A stretch of 64,000 nt of DNA from Deferribacteraceae bacterium UBA6793 (GTDB taxonomy: Bacteria > Chrysiogenota > Deferribacteres > Deferribacterales > Geovibrionaceae): contig DKFP01000010.1 of NCBI GenBank assembly GCA_002452405.1, forward strand, positions 1 to 64,000. Direction: 5' to 3'. Numbering within the stretch: position 1 is the stretch's first letter; each line of letters starts with the position of its first letter. A model generated the notes under the pieces. That model saw nothing but the letters and a program-made list of their open reading frames with translations. It had not been told where the DNA came from and searched no databases. Below are positions 23,770 through 33,111 of the stretch, piece after piece. A program made the position numbers and the translations under genes.

Positions 23770-26700
23770 TTAACCTCTGTATTTCTCAATTTTAACTCTG
23801 TTGTCAGTAGCGAGAGCCATACCTCTGGCAATTCTTGACGGACGCGCGGAAGTTGTTGAATTTACATTGCCACCGAGATCCACAGCATCCGGATATTTGA
23901 GAGGATCCTTGTCAAAATTGGTCATGCCGCCCTGACTGATCATAATGTTGCCGGGAGCCACTCGCATGGATGATCTAAGAGAAGCTCTTATTCTGCCCCT
24001 GTCGTTTGAGACGAGAACAACATCACCCTCCCTGAGACCAACAGATGCGATATCCTGCGGGTTCATTATCACAGGCATAATAATCTCTTTAGAGTGCTCA
24101 TAGAGTCCGTTTTTCAGCGGCGGGTTAGAGAAGAGATCTTCATTGGTAAGATCGCCCTTCCTGTCTCTCATATACATTTCCTGAAGCAGAACATCATTGA
24201 ACAGAGTCGAGTGAGACCTGTACATCATGTGGTAGGAATGGAGTGTGAAATTATATCCTTTTTTACCTCTTCCTGTAACGTCAGGGTGCTTGGTGTAACC
24301 AGTCACTTTTTTACCCTGCGCATACGCAGGAGCGGATTTGTCCTTATCACATGCGTGCCTGCCCTCTATCAAAGGGATATACATGGGTATAGGGTATACA
24401 AAGCGTCCTTTGGATGATGAGCCGTATTTTTTTGTATATATCTCAGGTGTAATCTTACGCCCTTTGCTGTCGATGCCGCCGACCAGCGCTATATCCGCGT
24501 CGATGTTGTCGTGGAATCTTGCCTCATAGTCCTCCGCCAGAGCCTGACTGTATGCTTCGATTCTTCCCGAAGGAGTAAGAAGCATGTTGCCCTGAGCAGT
24601 GGGGCTGTTTCTGAAGTCTTTCAGAGCCACCTTATTTTCCAGATTGGCCTCGGCCATGGGCAGAATACCTGACGTTGTAAGGTCTTCATAAGACGTTTTT
24701 GAATACAGACTGGGACTCTCGGACCACATGTCCTTGACAATCTGTCCTTCACTTTTAAAGTTGCTGTATTCTTTCTCTTTCCCGATTGCTTTGGCGATTT
24801 TCTTACATATTTCAAAATCGCTCATAACTTCACCGGGTTTTTTGAGAACCTCAGGCATATACAGCACTTCGTCTCCGAAGTTCCATGGAGTATGCAGAGC
24901 TTCTTTTTCAAATGTCATCGCAACGGGAAGTATTATATCCGCCTGTTTTGTGGCATGTGTCATGAAAAAATCCAGAGCCACGATAAGCTCTATTTTGCTT
25001 TTGTCCTTAATGCTGTTCATAAACCACTTGGGTTCTCCGGTCTGATTCCCGAACTTGTTACATGAGCAGTTGATGATCATTTTCGGTTCCGGCAGATGCT
25101 TTATCTGACCATCATTGTATCTTGATTTGCTGGTGCCGCCGTTTTCAAAGTAATCTCCGCAGCTGCATATCATAAAACTTTTACGGGTGTTGTTAACCGT
25201 GTTTTTGGGAGCAGTGAGGGCGCTCTCGTCATAAACGTCGTAACCCTCAGGATTACCTGTATTCACTTTGGACAGTAGCGGATTGGTCACAGTGTAATCT
25301 TTCGGAGAAGAGACACCTGCTGTTGTCTGGTTAAAGCTAAGCGGCCATCCTGTTCCTGTTCCTTGGTTTCCGAAATTTCCTGTGCTGAGACCGAGTATCA
25401 GGCTCATCATAAGCGCCTGTTCGCCTTCGTGGTTGCGCTGCCAGCCTCCGCCCTGAAGCAGGATAGTTTTTTTGGAGCCTATGCTTTCCGCCAGTTCCTT
25501 TATGGTTTTTGCAGGTACACCGCATATTTTTTCAGCCCATTCGGGTGTTTTCGGGACCTGACCGTAAATAGGGGTCTTCTTGCCGAAAAGCGGGTCCACA
25601 CCGCCGGGATCGTCATGTCTGCCGTTAACATTGTATCCGATGGAATCAGGATAGACTGACGTAGCTTTGTTAAGTCCTTTTTTGACGAGAAAATTGTCAT
25701 TACCAAAAATATACGCGGAAAGAGACGCGCCGGCAGGACAGTAGTAATCATCAGCGCTGACGCCTTCGGCTCTGAAACCTTCGCCTTTCGGCTCATCAAA
25801 AAATCCGAAAATTTTCGTTCTTAGAAATTCGTAATTATTTTTTGAAACTTCTGCTGAAAACTTGTCGTTTTTAAGCAGGTGATAGATCATCGCCTGCATC
25901 ATCGCCACATCTGTTCCGGGAACAGGTGAAATGAACTGATCTGAAACAGCAGCAGTTTTTGAAAGGTATGAATCAACGGATATGAGTTTGGCGCCCATAT
26001 CTCTTGCCTGCATTATGTACCACATTGTGTTGGAACCATATACTGTTTCCATCGGGTTAAAAGACCAGCAGATAATCTGATCAGCATGAACAAAACTCTG
26101 TCTGGATGCCGAAAAGGCTCTTTTGAATGCGGCAGAGCCAAATTTATTGGGACCGAGCACAAACCATGACGCATGTTCTATAATAGGAAAGCTGTATGTA
26201 CTTCTGTATTCAACCTTTCCGCCGAGCATCTCCAGAAGCCTGTCGGCAGGGTTCTGACCTTTAAAGTGGTTCGGGTCTCCCGTGCTGTTGTGCGAATAGA
26301 AGTTTCTCGGACCGTATCCTCTGCTTTTAAGATCGTTGATTTTGTTTACTATAAACGAGATGGCAGTATCCCAGCTCACTCTTTTGAATGTGGATAGATC
26401 CCCGCGTTCTCCGGTTTGTATCATCGGATATTTGAGTCTTTCGGGTCTGTAATACCAGAGAGTTTTGCTTCTGCATCTCACACAGGAGCGGCGCTGCGGA
26501 TTGTCTTCTTTTCGGTCTATAATATTGCTGTCCGGTCTTTCATCGGTAAGATGTCTTTTGATGACCCCGTTTTTAACAACAATTTTCGAGACGCAACACC
26601 CGCCGCAATTTGACGGAGATGTACCGGGAAAAATGACTTCCTTGTCGGAAAAAGCTGCCGGCTCTGCATGAGCCAGTTTATTGAATATTCCTGTAGCATT

Positions 26701-26778
26701 CGAAAGCGGAGCGGCAGCGGCCAGTGCCATCGAACTTTTGATGAATCCCCTACGGCTTAAACCGGAAAAATTCTTCAT
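23770..26778 (-). CDS. DmsA-like molybdopterin oxidoreductase catalytic subunit
   Basis: The 1002-residue protein begins with a TAT signal (LSRRGFIKSSMALAAAAP). Cysteines at 58, 61, 62, 99 and 102 provide the FS0 cluster ligands (CGGCC and CVRC). In EYRSTYSFPIIEHA, Ser196 aligns with the molybdenum-ligating serine of DmsA (GxYSSAQI), which places the enzyme among serine-ligated DMSO/TMAO-type reductases. The C-terminal domain shows the cofactor-binding VGLREGDVVLVSNDRGRIRA. It is longer than Escherichia coli DmsA (about 800 residues). The operon continues with the Fe-S subunit, radical SAM protein, chaperone and exported protein. The natural acceptor is unknown. Confidence 0.85.
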   Translation of the reverse strand: MKNFSGLSRRGFIKSSMALAAAAPLSNATGIFNKLAHAEPAAFSDKEVIFPGTSPSNCGGCCVSKIVVKNGVIKRHLTDERPDSNIIDRKEDNPQRRSCVRCRSKTLWYYRPERLKYPMIQTGERGDLSTFKRVSWDTAISFIVNKINDLKSRGYGPRNFYSHNSTGDPNHFKGQNPADRLLEMLGGKVEYRSTYSFPIIEHASWFVLGPNKFGSAAFKRAFSASRQSFVHADQIICWSFNPMETVYGSNTMWYIMQARDMGAKLISVDSYLSKTAAVSDQFISPVPGTDVAMMQAMIYHLLKNDKFSAEVSKNNYEFLRTKIFGFFDEPKGEGFRAEGVSADDYYCPAGASLSAYIFGNDNFLVKKGLNKATSVYPDSIGYNVNGRHDDPGGVDPLFGKKTPIYGQVPKTPEWAEKICGVPAKTIKELAESIGSKKTILLQGGGWQRNHEGEQALMMSLILGLSTGNFGNQGTGTGWPLSFNQTTAGVSSPKDYTVTNPLLSKVNTGNPEGYDVYDESALTAPKNTVNNTRKSFMICSCGDYFENGGTSKSRYNDGQIKHLPEPKMIINCSCNKFGNQTGEPKWFMNSIKDKSKIELIVALDFFMTHATKQADIILPVAMTFEKEALHTPWNFGDEVLYMPEVLKKPGEVMSDFEICKKIAKAIGKEKEYSNFKSEGQIVKDMWSESPSLYSKTSYEDLTTSGILPMAEANLENKVALKDFRNSPTAQGNMLLTPSGRIEAYSQALAEDYEARFHDNIDADIALVGGIDSKGRKITPEIYTKKYGSSSKGRFVYPIPMYIPLIEGRHACDKDKSAPAYAQGKKVTGYTKHPDVTGRGKKGYNFTLHSYHMMYRSHSTLFNDVLLQEMYMRDRKGDLTNEDLFSNPPLKNGLYEHSKEIIMPVIMNPQDIASVGLREGDVVLVSNDRGRIRASLRSSMRVAPGNIMISQGGMTNFDKDPLKYPDAVDLGGNVNSTTSARPSRIARGMALATDNRVKIEKYRG

Positions 26779-26841
26779 ATTTGCCTCCTAGCAGATGATA
26801 TAAAAAATAGCACTGGCTCAGTATTTTAGGCATCGTGAATA

Positions 26842-26874
26842 AATGGTGAATTTTTATAACAAAATCTCACCATT
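26842..26874. promoter_or_regulatory. Widely spaced inverted repeat in the dms/luxR divergent promoter
   Basis: AATGGTGA (26842-26849) and TCACCATT (26867-26874) are perfect inverse copies with 17 bp between. They lie between the divergently transcribed reductase operon and LuxR-type gene and are the best candidate for the regulator's site. Confidence 0.4.
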
Positions 26875-26937
26875 GATGGCTCCTACAGGTAGAAAATGTA
26901 CGCTTGATAATCATAAAAGTATTAGTTATAATAAGTT

Positions 26938-27633
26938 ATGGATAAGAATCTATTCATACATATCTACGATCACAGCATTTTTTTTAAAAAATGGCTGCGT
27001 CATACGAAAGATACTCCGATTATGGCATTTACGTCCGATTATGAAAAATCAAGGACGTCCTTCACCTATTTCCTGAAAATAGTGGAATCCGCTCTCACTG
27101 AAGATCTTGATAAACTGACAATCATGTCCATGCAATCAAATATGAAGTTTATGGAGGAGCTGAGAAGGCTCATACGCTCCCATGTCGAAAGAACCGACAT
27201 AGACAGTTTTCTGATGTCTGTAAAACTGTTTAAACAGTGCCTGCTGGAGATGATAGAGGAATCATGCATAAAGGACAAATGCGGGGTCATGATTGCCGTC
27301 AGCATGGTCTTTGACGTAATTGAAATTAATATCGTTGAGATATTCCACGTCTCTGCGCTCCAGAAACTTAAAGACATTCTTTATCAGCTGTGTATGGAAA
27401 ACAAAGCGGAAGGAAGCTCACCGACTCCTCTGACTTTCGAGAAACTAAGTAAACTGACTCAATCGGAATACTCTGTCTGCGAGCTTATTGTTGATAATCT
27501 CACCACCAAGGAAATTTCTGAAAAACTTAACGTCAGCACAGAAACCGTCCATACGCACAGAAAACACATCCGCAAAAAACTAAATATCCCCAGCAATCAG
27601 AATTTATACAGCTACCTGAAATATCTGATCTGA
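26938..27633 (+). CDS. LuxR-type transcriptional regulator with an unrecognised helical sensor domain
   Basis: The C-terminal 60 residues are a LuxR helix-turn-helix (KLTQSEYSVCELIVDNLTTK, EISEKLNVSTETVHTHRKHI). Residues 1-160 are mostly alpha-helical with several cysteines and no receiver aspartate pattern, so this is not a response regulator. Divergence from the dms-like operon suggests that it controls that operon in response to a small molecule or redox signal. The start at 26938 has only a weak ribosome-binding site; an ATG at 27022 is an alternative. Confidence 0.75.
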   Translation: MDKNLFIHIYDHSIFFKKWLRHTKDTPIMAFTSDYEKSRTSFTYFLKIVESALTEDLDKLTIMSMQSNMKFMEELRRLIRSHVERTDIDSFLMSVKLFKQCLLEMIEESCIKDKCGVMIAVSMVFDVIEINIVEIFHVSALQKLKDILYQLCMENKAEGSSPTPLTFEKLSKLTQSEYSVCELIVDNLTTKEISEKLNVSTETVHTHRKHIRKKLNIPSNQNLYSYLKYLI

Positions 27634-27725
27634 CTACTGTGTTAAAAGTCTGTCCAAAATGTGCAGTTAATCGGTGTCGGTCTGTACTTCATCAAGGTTC
27701 TCCGGATTTATCAGTTGTAACCGGT

Positions 27726-28859
27726 TCACGGATTCCTTGTATTCAGCACCACAATATTTTCACCTCTGCTGGCGTTTATAAGTTTTTCCGCAAGCCCCAC
27801 ATCACCCAGAACTCTCCTGAAATAGGGCAGTTTCCTTCCCGGTGAGCCTATGACGATATGCCCCACACGGTGTTCCTCTGCAAATTTAAGAATAGTGCCG
27901 ACGATATCGTCGCTTCTGTAGGTATAAACAGTCGCGCCCAGCTCCTGCGCAAGCTCAAGAGTATCCGTTAAAAGCCGCTGTGTCTTCGCGTCAATCTTTT
28001 CCGGTTTTTCTTTGGACGTTTCAACATACAGGGCATACCAGTTTCGGTTCAGCTTTCCGGCAAGGCGCGAAGCATACCTCAGCAGCATCCCGCTGTTTGG
28101 TCCTTTGGAGCTGAGGCACACCATTACCTGATCCGGGTTGGCGGTCGTCTCGTCCTTATCGGCCGCCCGCTGTCTGAAATCTATATGAGCGGCAAGCTCC
28201 CGCAGTGTAAGCTCACGCAGGTGTTCCAGATTGTTCACTCTAAAGAAATTTTCCAGCGCCGCCTCAATTTTTTCGGCGATATATACTTTACCCTCGGAAA
28301 GTCTCTGGCGCAGATCCTCCGCGGTCACGTCAACGTTTACTATCTGGTCTGCATCTGCGACGACCTTGTCAGGTATGCGTTCCTTAACCTTCACTCCGGT
28401 CAGCTTCTCTATGGTGTCGTAAAGGCTTTCTATGTGCTGAACGTTCAGTGCCGATATGACGTGTATCCCTGCCGTCCGCAGTTCCTCCACATCCTGCCAG
28501 CGTTTCGCGTGTCTGCTCCCCGGGATATTGGTATGCGCAAGCTCATCGACAACAACCGCTTCGGGACGGCGGGCAATTATCCCCGCAGTGTCCATTTCAA
28601 AAATGTCAATGCCCCTGTAGCTCATGCTTATCTGCGGAACGGTTTCAAGCCCTTCAAGAAGAGCCTCCGTCTCCTTCCGTCCGTGGGTTTCCGCATAGCC
28701 CACCACCACGTCGATGCCCTCGCTTTTGAGTTTGTGCGCCTCCTGAAGCATCTTATATGTCTTGCCGACCCCTGCGGCATATCCGAGATATATCTTCAGC
28801 CTGCCCCTCTGAGCCTGCTTTATCATCCGCAGAAAGCTGTCCGCACGTTCTCCGTTCAT
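27726..28859 (-). CDS. kdpD: Short KdpD: cytoplasmic KdpD and universal-stress domains only
   Basis: The 377-residue protein matches the N-terminal part of KdpD. The Walker A YAAGVGKTYKMLQEA and VVVDELAHTNIPGSRHAKRW are in the KdpD domain (residues 1-225). A USP-like domain (residues 245-370) ends with HIVIGSPGRKLPYFRR. The transmembrane, GAF and histidine-kinase parts of the roughly 890-residue canonical KdpD are absent, and no remnant follows the stop, so this is a natural short form and not a frameshift. It is the last gene of the kdp operon, 3 nt after kdpC. It could sense K+ or c-di-AMP (as USP domains of KdpD can) and act on the separate histidine kinase at 33108; that partnership is inferred. 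Confidence 0.9.
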   Translation of the reverse strand: MNGERADSFLRMIKQAQRGRLKIYLGYAAGVGKTYKMLQEAHKLKSEGIDVVVGYAETHGRKETEALLEGLETVPQISMSYRGIDIFEMDTAGIIARRPEAVVVDELAHTNIPGSRHAKRWQDVEELRTAGIHVISALNVQHIESLYDTIEKLTGVKVKERIPDKVVADADQIVNVDVTAEDLRQRLSEGKVYIAEKIEAALENFFRVNNLEHLRELTLRELAAHIDFRQRAADKDETTANPDQVMVCLSSKGPNSGMLLRYASRLAGKLNRNWYALYVETSKEKPEKIDAKTQRLLTDTLELAQELGATVYTYRSDDIVGTILKFAEEHRVGHIVIGSPGRKLPYFRRVLGDVGLAEKLINASRGENIVVLNTRNP

Positions 28860-28862
28860 GTG

Positions 28863-29384
28863 TTACTCCATCCCGTCCAGAGCAATATTAAGCTCAAGCA
28901 CATTAACGATCTTCAGATTTCCGTCGGCGTGACTGTTTATCAGCGCAATGAGTCCGTTTTTGTCCGTATTTCTTGCTTTTGCCACCCTTTCCGCCTGAAA
29001 TACTGCGGAATCAAGGCTGATGTGCGGGTCAAGCCCGCTGCCTGATGCCGTCACCATGTCTGCGGGCAGCCCGCTGCCGTTTTCAGCGATTATTTTCTCA
29101 GCTCTTTCCCTTATCTCTTTGGAATAGGGTGAAAGATTGCTCCCGCCGGCTCCGGCGGCGTTATAGTCCACTGAGGATGGTCTGGGATGAAAATATCGTT
29201 CACCTTTAAAATTCTGGGCAATCAGTCTGCTGCCCACGACCCTGCCGTCTTTATATATCAGCGACCCTTCCGCCTTGTCCTTTGCCAGAAAGCCGACTGC
29301 GTAAACGGCTCCGGTGTAGAGCACACAGCATACCGCCATTGTCATAAATGCAGCTTTAACACCCTGTATTATATCACTTTTCAT
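28863..29384 (-). CDS. kdpC: Potassium-transporting ATPase subunit C
   Basis: The 173-residue protein has one N-terminal membrane helix followed by a periplasmic domain with RYFHPRPSSVDYNAAGAGGS and DPHISLDSAVFQAERVAKAR, both diagnostic for KdpC. It stabilises the KdpFABC complex and raises K+ affinity. It lies 9 nt after kdpB and 3 nt before kdpD. Confidence 0.97.
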   Translation of the reverse strand: MKSDIIQGVKAAFMTMAVCCVLYTGAVYAVGFLAKDKAEGSLIYKDGRVVGSRLIAQNFKGERYFHPRPSSVDYNAAGAGGSNLSPYSKEIRERAEKIIAENGSGLPADMVTASGSGLDPHISLDSAVFQAERVAKARNTDKNGLIALINSHADGNLKIVNVLELNIALDGME

Positions 29385-29393
29385 GTCAGTCTC

Positions 29394-31424
29394 CTAAAAC
29401 ATTCCAGTTGCCGAAAGAATCATGTCAATGACCTTTATGCCGGCGAAGGGCAGAACCACTCCTCCGAAACCGTATATCAGCAGGTTGCGTTTCAACAGCG
29501 CATCCGCTCCCATAGCCCTGAACCGCACTCCTTTTATGGCAAGGGGAATAAGCGCAGGTATCACCACGGCATTGAATATCAGAGCGGACAGAACCGCACT
29601 CTCCGGGGACGCAAGGTTCATGATGTTAAGCCCTGCCAGATGAGGCATGGCGAGAATGAACATCGCCGGGATTATCGCAAAATACTTAGCAACGTCATTT
29701 GACACGGAGAAGGTAGTAAGTGCGCCACGGGTCATAAGGAGTTGTTTGCCTATTTCAATAACCTCTATTAGTTTTGTGGGGTTATTGTCGAGATCAACCA
29801 TGTTTCCCGCCTCTTTTGCCGCCTGTGTGCCGGAGTTCATAGCTACTCCGATATCAGCCTGTGCCAGAGCAGGTGCGTCGTTTGTTCCGTCGCCTATCAT
29901 GGCGATAAGCCGACCGCCCTTCTGCTCTTTTCTGATATAACCCAGCTTATCTTCCGGTTTTGCCTCGGCAACAAAACCGTCAACACCCGCCTCGGCGGCT
30001 ATGGCTTTCGCCGTCAGAGGGTTGTCGCCTGTAACCATTATTATGCGCAACCCCATGGCTTTAAGCCTTGCAAATCTCGACTGTATGCCGGCTTTAAGAA
30101 CGTCGGACAGAGAGACCACACCGAGAATACGGTCGTTTTCCGCAACGACTATTGGCGTACAACCCGCTGAGGCAATCCTGTCGGTTATCTCTTTCAGGTC
30201 GGTAGGTATTCTGCCGCCGTTCTGCTTAACAAAGGAAACTATCGCGTCATATGCCCCTTTGCGCAGCCTGTGTCCATCAGTGTCCACTCCGCTGAGTCTG
30301 GTGTGCGCCGAAAAGCTGATTACAGCAGCGTCTGCAGGTATATCAGCCGTACTGCCGGAGAGCTGTTCCGCAAGGGCTACAATGGATTTTCCTTCCGGAG
30401 TCATGTCTCCGAACGATGCTTTCATAGCTGTTTCCGTGAGCTGTGCCTCTGTTACGCCTTTGACCGGCACGAACTGCACCGCCTGCCTGTTGCCCACTGT
30501 TATGGTGCCTGTTTTGTCCAGAAGGATGGTGTCGATATCTCCCGCCAATTCAACCGCCTTTCCGCTTTTTGCAAGGATATTCGCCGCAAGCGCTCTGTTC
30601 ATTCCGGCTATGCCGATTGCAGGGAGCAGCGCGCTTATGGTGGTGGGAATCAGACACACAAGAAGAGCTGTAAGGGTGGGGATTGAAAGCTCCGCACCGA
30701 AGTATCTGCCGATTGGCAGAAGGGCGGTTGTCACCAGCAGGAAAGCCAGCGTAAGCCCGGCAAGAGTAACCGTAAGCGCAAGCTCGTTCGGTGTTTTCTG
30801 CCGCACCGCACCTTCAACGAGTGCTATCATCCTGTCCAGAAAAGATTCGCCCGCTCCGGCAGTGACAATCACCTCTATGTCGCCTGTCAGCACCTTAGTA
30901 CCCGCAGTAACGCCTGATCTGTCGCCGCCGGATTCGCGGATAACGGGTGCAGATTCACCGGTTATGGCTGATTCATCAACGGACGCTATGCCTTTGTCCA
31001 CCTCTCCGTCGCACGGGATAATGTCATCCGCACATACGAGCACTCTGTCGCCTACTTTAAGCTCAGACGAGCTGACCTTTTCTGATCCGCCGTCTGCCAG
31101 TCTCGTGCATACGGTGTCCTTGCGCACCTGTTTAAGACTGTCCGCGCCCGCCTTGCCTTTCGCCTCTGCAAGCGCTTCCGCAAAGTTGGCAAACACCACT
31201 GTGAGCCAGAGAATAAGCGTAACAGAGACTGCATAAACATCCGCAGATACGGCAAAAAGTGATATTGTGGATAACACTGCGCCAAGCTCTGTAACAAACA
31301 TCACCGGGTTTTTTATCATCACTCTCGGCGACAGCATCTTAAAGGACTGAGCGGCGGCATATGTTACCGCCTGTTTATTGAATATTGCGGAGGAACGTGC
31401 CTCGCGTCTTTCTGTTTTCGTCAT
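29394..31424 (-). CDS. kdpB: Potassium-transporting P-type ATPase subunit B
   Basis: The 676-residue P-type ATPase has the phosphorylation site DKTGTITVGNR, the TGES loop (AITGESAPVIRESGG) and the GDGTNDAPALAQADIGVAM hinge motif. Length is that of Escherichia coli KdpB (682). It drives K+ transport through KdpA. Its start overlaps the kdpA stop by 4 nt. A 411-codon open frame on the opposite strand is a composition shadow. Confidence 0.98.
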   Translation of the reverse strand: MTKTERREARSSAIFNKQAVTYAAAQSFKMLSPRVMIKNPVMFVTELGAVLSTISLFAVSADVYAVSVTLILWLTVVFANFAEALAEAKGKAGADSLKQVRKDTVCTRLADGGSEKVSSSELKVGDRVLVCADDIIPCDGEVDKGIASVDESAITGESAPVIRESGGDRSGVTAGTKVLTGDIEVIVTAGAGESFLDRMIALVEGAVRQKTPNELALTVTLAGLTLAFLLVTTALLPIGRYFGAELSIPTLTALLVCLIPTTISALLPAIGIAGMNRALAANILAKSGKAVELAGDIDTILLDKTGTITVGNRQAVQFVPVKGVTEAQLTETAMKASFGDMTPEGKSIVALAEQLSGSTADIPADAAVISFSAHTRLSGVDTDGHRLRKGAYDAIVSFVKQNGGRIPTDLKEITDRIASAGCTPIVVAENDRILGVVSLSDVLKAGIQSRFARLKAMGLRIIMVTGDNPLTAKAIAAEAGVDGFVAEAKPEDKLGYIRKEQKGGRLIAMIGDGTNDAPALAQADIGVAMNSGTQAAKEAGNMVDLDNNPTKLIEVIEIGKQLLMTRGALTTFSVSNDVAKYFAIIPAMFILAMPHLAGLNIMNLASPESAVLSALIFNAVVIPALIPLAIKGVRFRAMGADALLKRNLLIYGFGGVVLPFAGIKVIDMILSATGMF

Positions 31425-33019
31425 TTTAAAGCTCCTGCCATATATTCCGATACGGGACCGAGAACAGCTACGGGCATGAAAAGCAGCGCGCCTATGAAGA
31501 TTATGCTTCCGAGTATCACCGCGCCGAAAAGCACGGTATCAGTGTGCAGTGTGCCGCTGGTGTCCGGCGATATCCTTTTGGCGGCGAGAGAACCCGCAGC
31601 CATTAGCGGCAGAACAATGGGAACGTAGCGGGATAAGAGCATTACGATACCCGTTGCTATGTTCCATGCCGGAGTGTTATCGCCAAGCCCTTCGAAGCCG
31701 GACCCGTTGTTTGCGGATGCAGAAGTAAACTCATAGAGTATCTCTGTGAACCCGTGCGCACCGGCATTATGAACCGTTTCAGCTCCCCACGGCATAATTG
31801 TGAACAGCGCAGTTCCGCCGAGTATGCAGAGCGGATGCACCAGAAGGGCGAGCAGCACCAGCTTCATCTCCTGAGTTTCAACCTTGCGTCCCAGATATTC
31901 CGGTGTTCTGCCCACCATCATCCCGCAGATGAAAACACCGGTCAGGATGTATATAAGCATATTTATCATTCCCACACCCACCCCGCCGAAGGTTTCGTTA
32001 AGCCACATGCCTGTCAGCGGAACAAGTCCCGTCAGCGGGTTAAGGCTGTCGTGCATGTTATTCACTGAACCGTTGCTGGTGGATGTTGTGAGCACAGCCC
32101 AGAGAGGCGCGGCGGACTTTCCTAATCTGAGCTCCTTGCCCTCAAGGTTGGAAGACGTCTGAACGTCAAGCCCTGCAAGTGCTCCCGTGGGTGCCGACTC
32201 AAAGTATGCGGCGAAGGACAGCTTCATCACCAGAAGCAGAAGCATCACGCCGAAGATGACAGCAGCATGACGCATCTTTCCTGTGAGCCTTCCGAACATC
32301 CACACACAGGACATAGGAATTATGATTATGCTCATACTCTCTATGATATTTGACCAGAAGTTCGGATTCTCAAACGGGTGTGCGGAGTTCGGACCGAAAA
32401 AGCCGCCGCCGTTCGACCCCAGCTGTTTTATGGCTATAAACGCCGCCGCGGGACCTCTTGAGATACTTTGCAGAGCACCTTCAAGAGTATGCGCCTCCAC
32501 AGCACCCCCGAAAGTCATCGGAACGCCTGTGAATATCAGCATTACGGCGACCACGAACGAAACCGGCAGAAGGATATAGAACGTTGCGCGCATCATATCC
32601 TTATAGAAATTGCCGAATCCTTTGCCGCCCAATCCTCTTGCGATGGCGGTTAGAACCGCAATGCCCGTCGCAGCAGACACGAACTGTAACCACATCAGGG
32701 CAAAAAGCTGTGAAAAATAGCTCATGGACACTTCGCCGGAATAGTGCTGAAGGTTGGTGTTGGTGGTGAACGAAGCGGCGGTGTTAAATATAAGGTCTGC
32801 CGTCAGAGCGCCTTTGCTGTCGGGATTTAGAGGGAGATACTGCTGAAAGGCAAGCACGGCGAAACTGACGGCAAACATGATGACATTGAAGACGGCAAAC
32901 TGTTTAAGATAGCTTTGCCATGTGCCTTGCTCACTGCTGTCCATAATATATGTCATGTATCTGCCGAGAAACCACGACAGAACCGCAGATATGCCTATTA
33001 TTAATGTTACGAATACCAT
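31421..33019 (-). CDS. kdpA: Potassium-transporting ATPase subunit A, short N-terminal version
   Basis: The four selectivity-filter regions are present: TNTNLQHYSGE, GSNGGGFFGPNSAHPFENPN, TSTSNGSVNNMHDS and SANNGSGFEGL. At 532 residues it is about 25 shorter than usual. The segment between LGRYMTYIMD and QGTWQSYLKQF lacks the GERTxLxxxxxPxExxxYRxxG cytoplasmic loop of canonical KdpA. GGAGATTTAAG precedes the ATG. The pore-forming subunit works with kdpF, B and C. Confidence 0.97.
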   Translation of the reverse strand: MVFVTLIIGISAVLSWFLGRYMTYIMDSSEQGTWQSYLKQFAVFNVIMFAVSFAVLAFQQYLPLNPDSKGALTADLIFNTAASFTTNTNLQHYSGEVSMSYFSQLFALMWLQFVSAATGIAVLTAIARGLGGKGFGNFYKDMMRATFYILLPVSFVVAVMLIFTGVPMTFGGAVEAHTLEGALQSISRGPAAAFIAIKQLGSNGGGFFGPNSAHPFENPNFWSNIIESMSIIIIPMSCVWMFGRLTGKMRHAAVIFGVMLLLLVMKLSFAAYFESAPTGALAGLDVQTSSNLEGKELRLGKSAAPLWAVLTTSTSNGSVNNMHDSLNPLTGLVPLTGMWLNETFGGVGVGMINMLIYILTGVFICGMMVGRTPEYLGRKVETQEMKLVLLALLVHPLCILGGTALFTIMPWGAETVHNAGAHGFTEILYEFTSASANNGSGFEGLGDNTPAWNIATGIVMLLSRYVPIVLPLMAAGSLAAKRISPDTSGTLHTDTVLFGAVILGSIIFIGALLFMPVAVLGPVSEYMAGALK

Positions 33020-33030
33020 CTTAAATCTCC

Positions 33031-33111
33031 TTACAGTTTTTCAGGGAATAGCAGGGCATAAACCAGATATGCACCGCAACCTATGACAAAAATTGAAGCA
33101 AGCCAGATCAT
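33031..33111 (-). CDS. kdpF: KdpF small membrane subunit
   Basis: A 26-residue frame, MIWLASIFVIGCGAYLVYAL followed by LFPEKL, forms a single membrane helix ending in a basic/aromatic tail, as KdpF does. GGAGG precedes the ATG. The ATG overlaps the histidine-kinase stop (ATGA) and the gene ends 11 nt before kdpA, exactly where kdpF is expected. It stabilises the Kdp complex. Confidence 0.9.
   Translation of the reverse strand: MIWLASIFVIGCGAYLVYALLFPEKL

Noticed and set aside
27726..28859. Short KdpD as a frameshifted or truncated pseudogene
   Set aside because: No KdpD transmembrane or kinase sequence follows the stop in any frame; the protein ends cleanly after the USP domain and a separate kinase is present.
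30001..31236. 411-codon open frame on the plus strand
   Set aside because: It lies wholly opposite kdpB, whose P-type ATPase motifs are unmistakable. The frame is Ser/Ala/Thr-rich without domains, a composition shadow.
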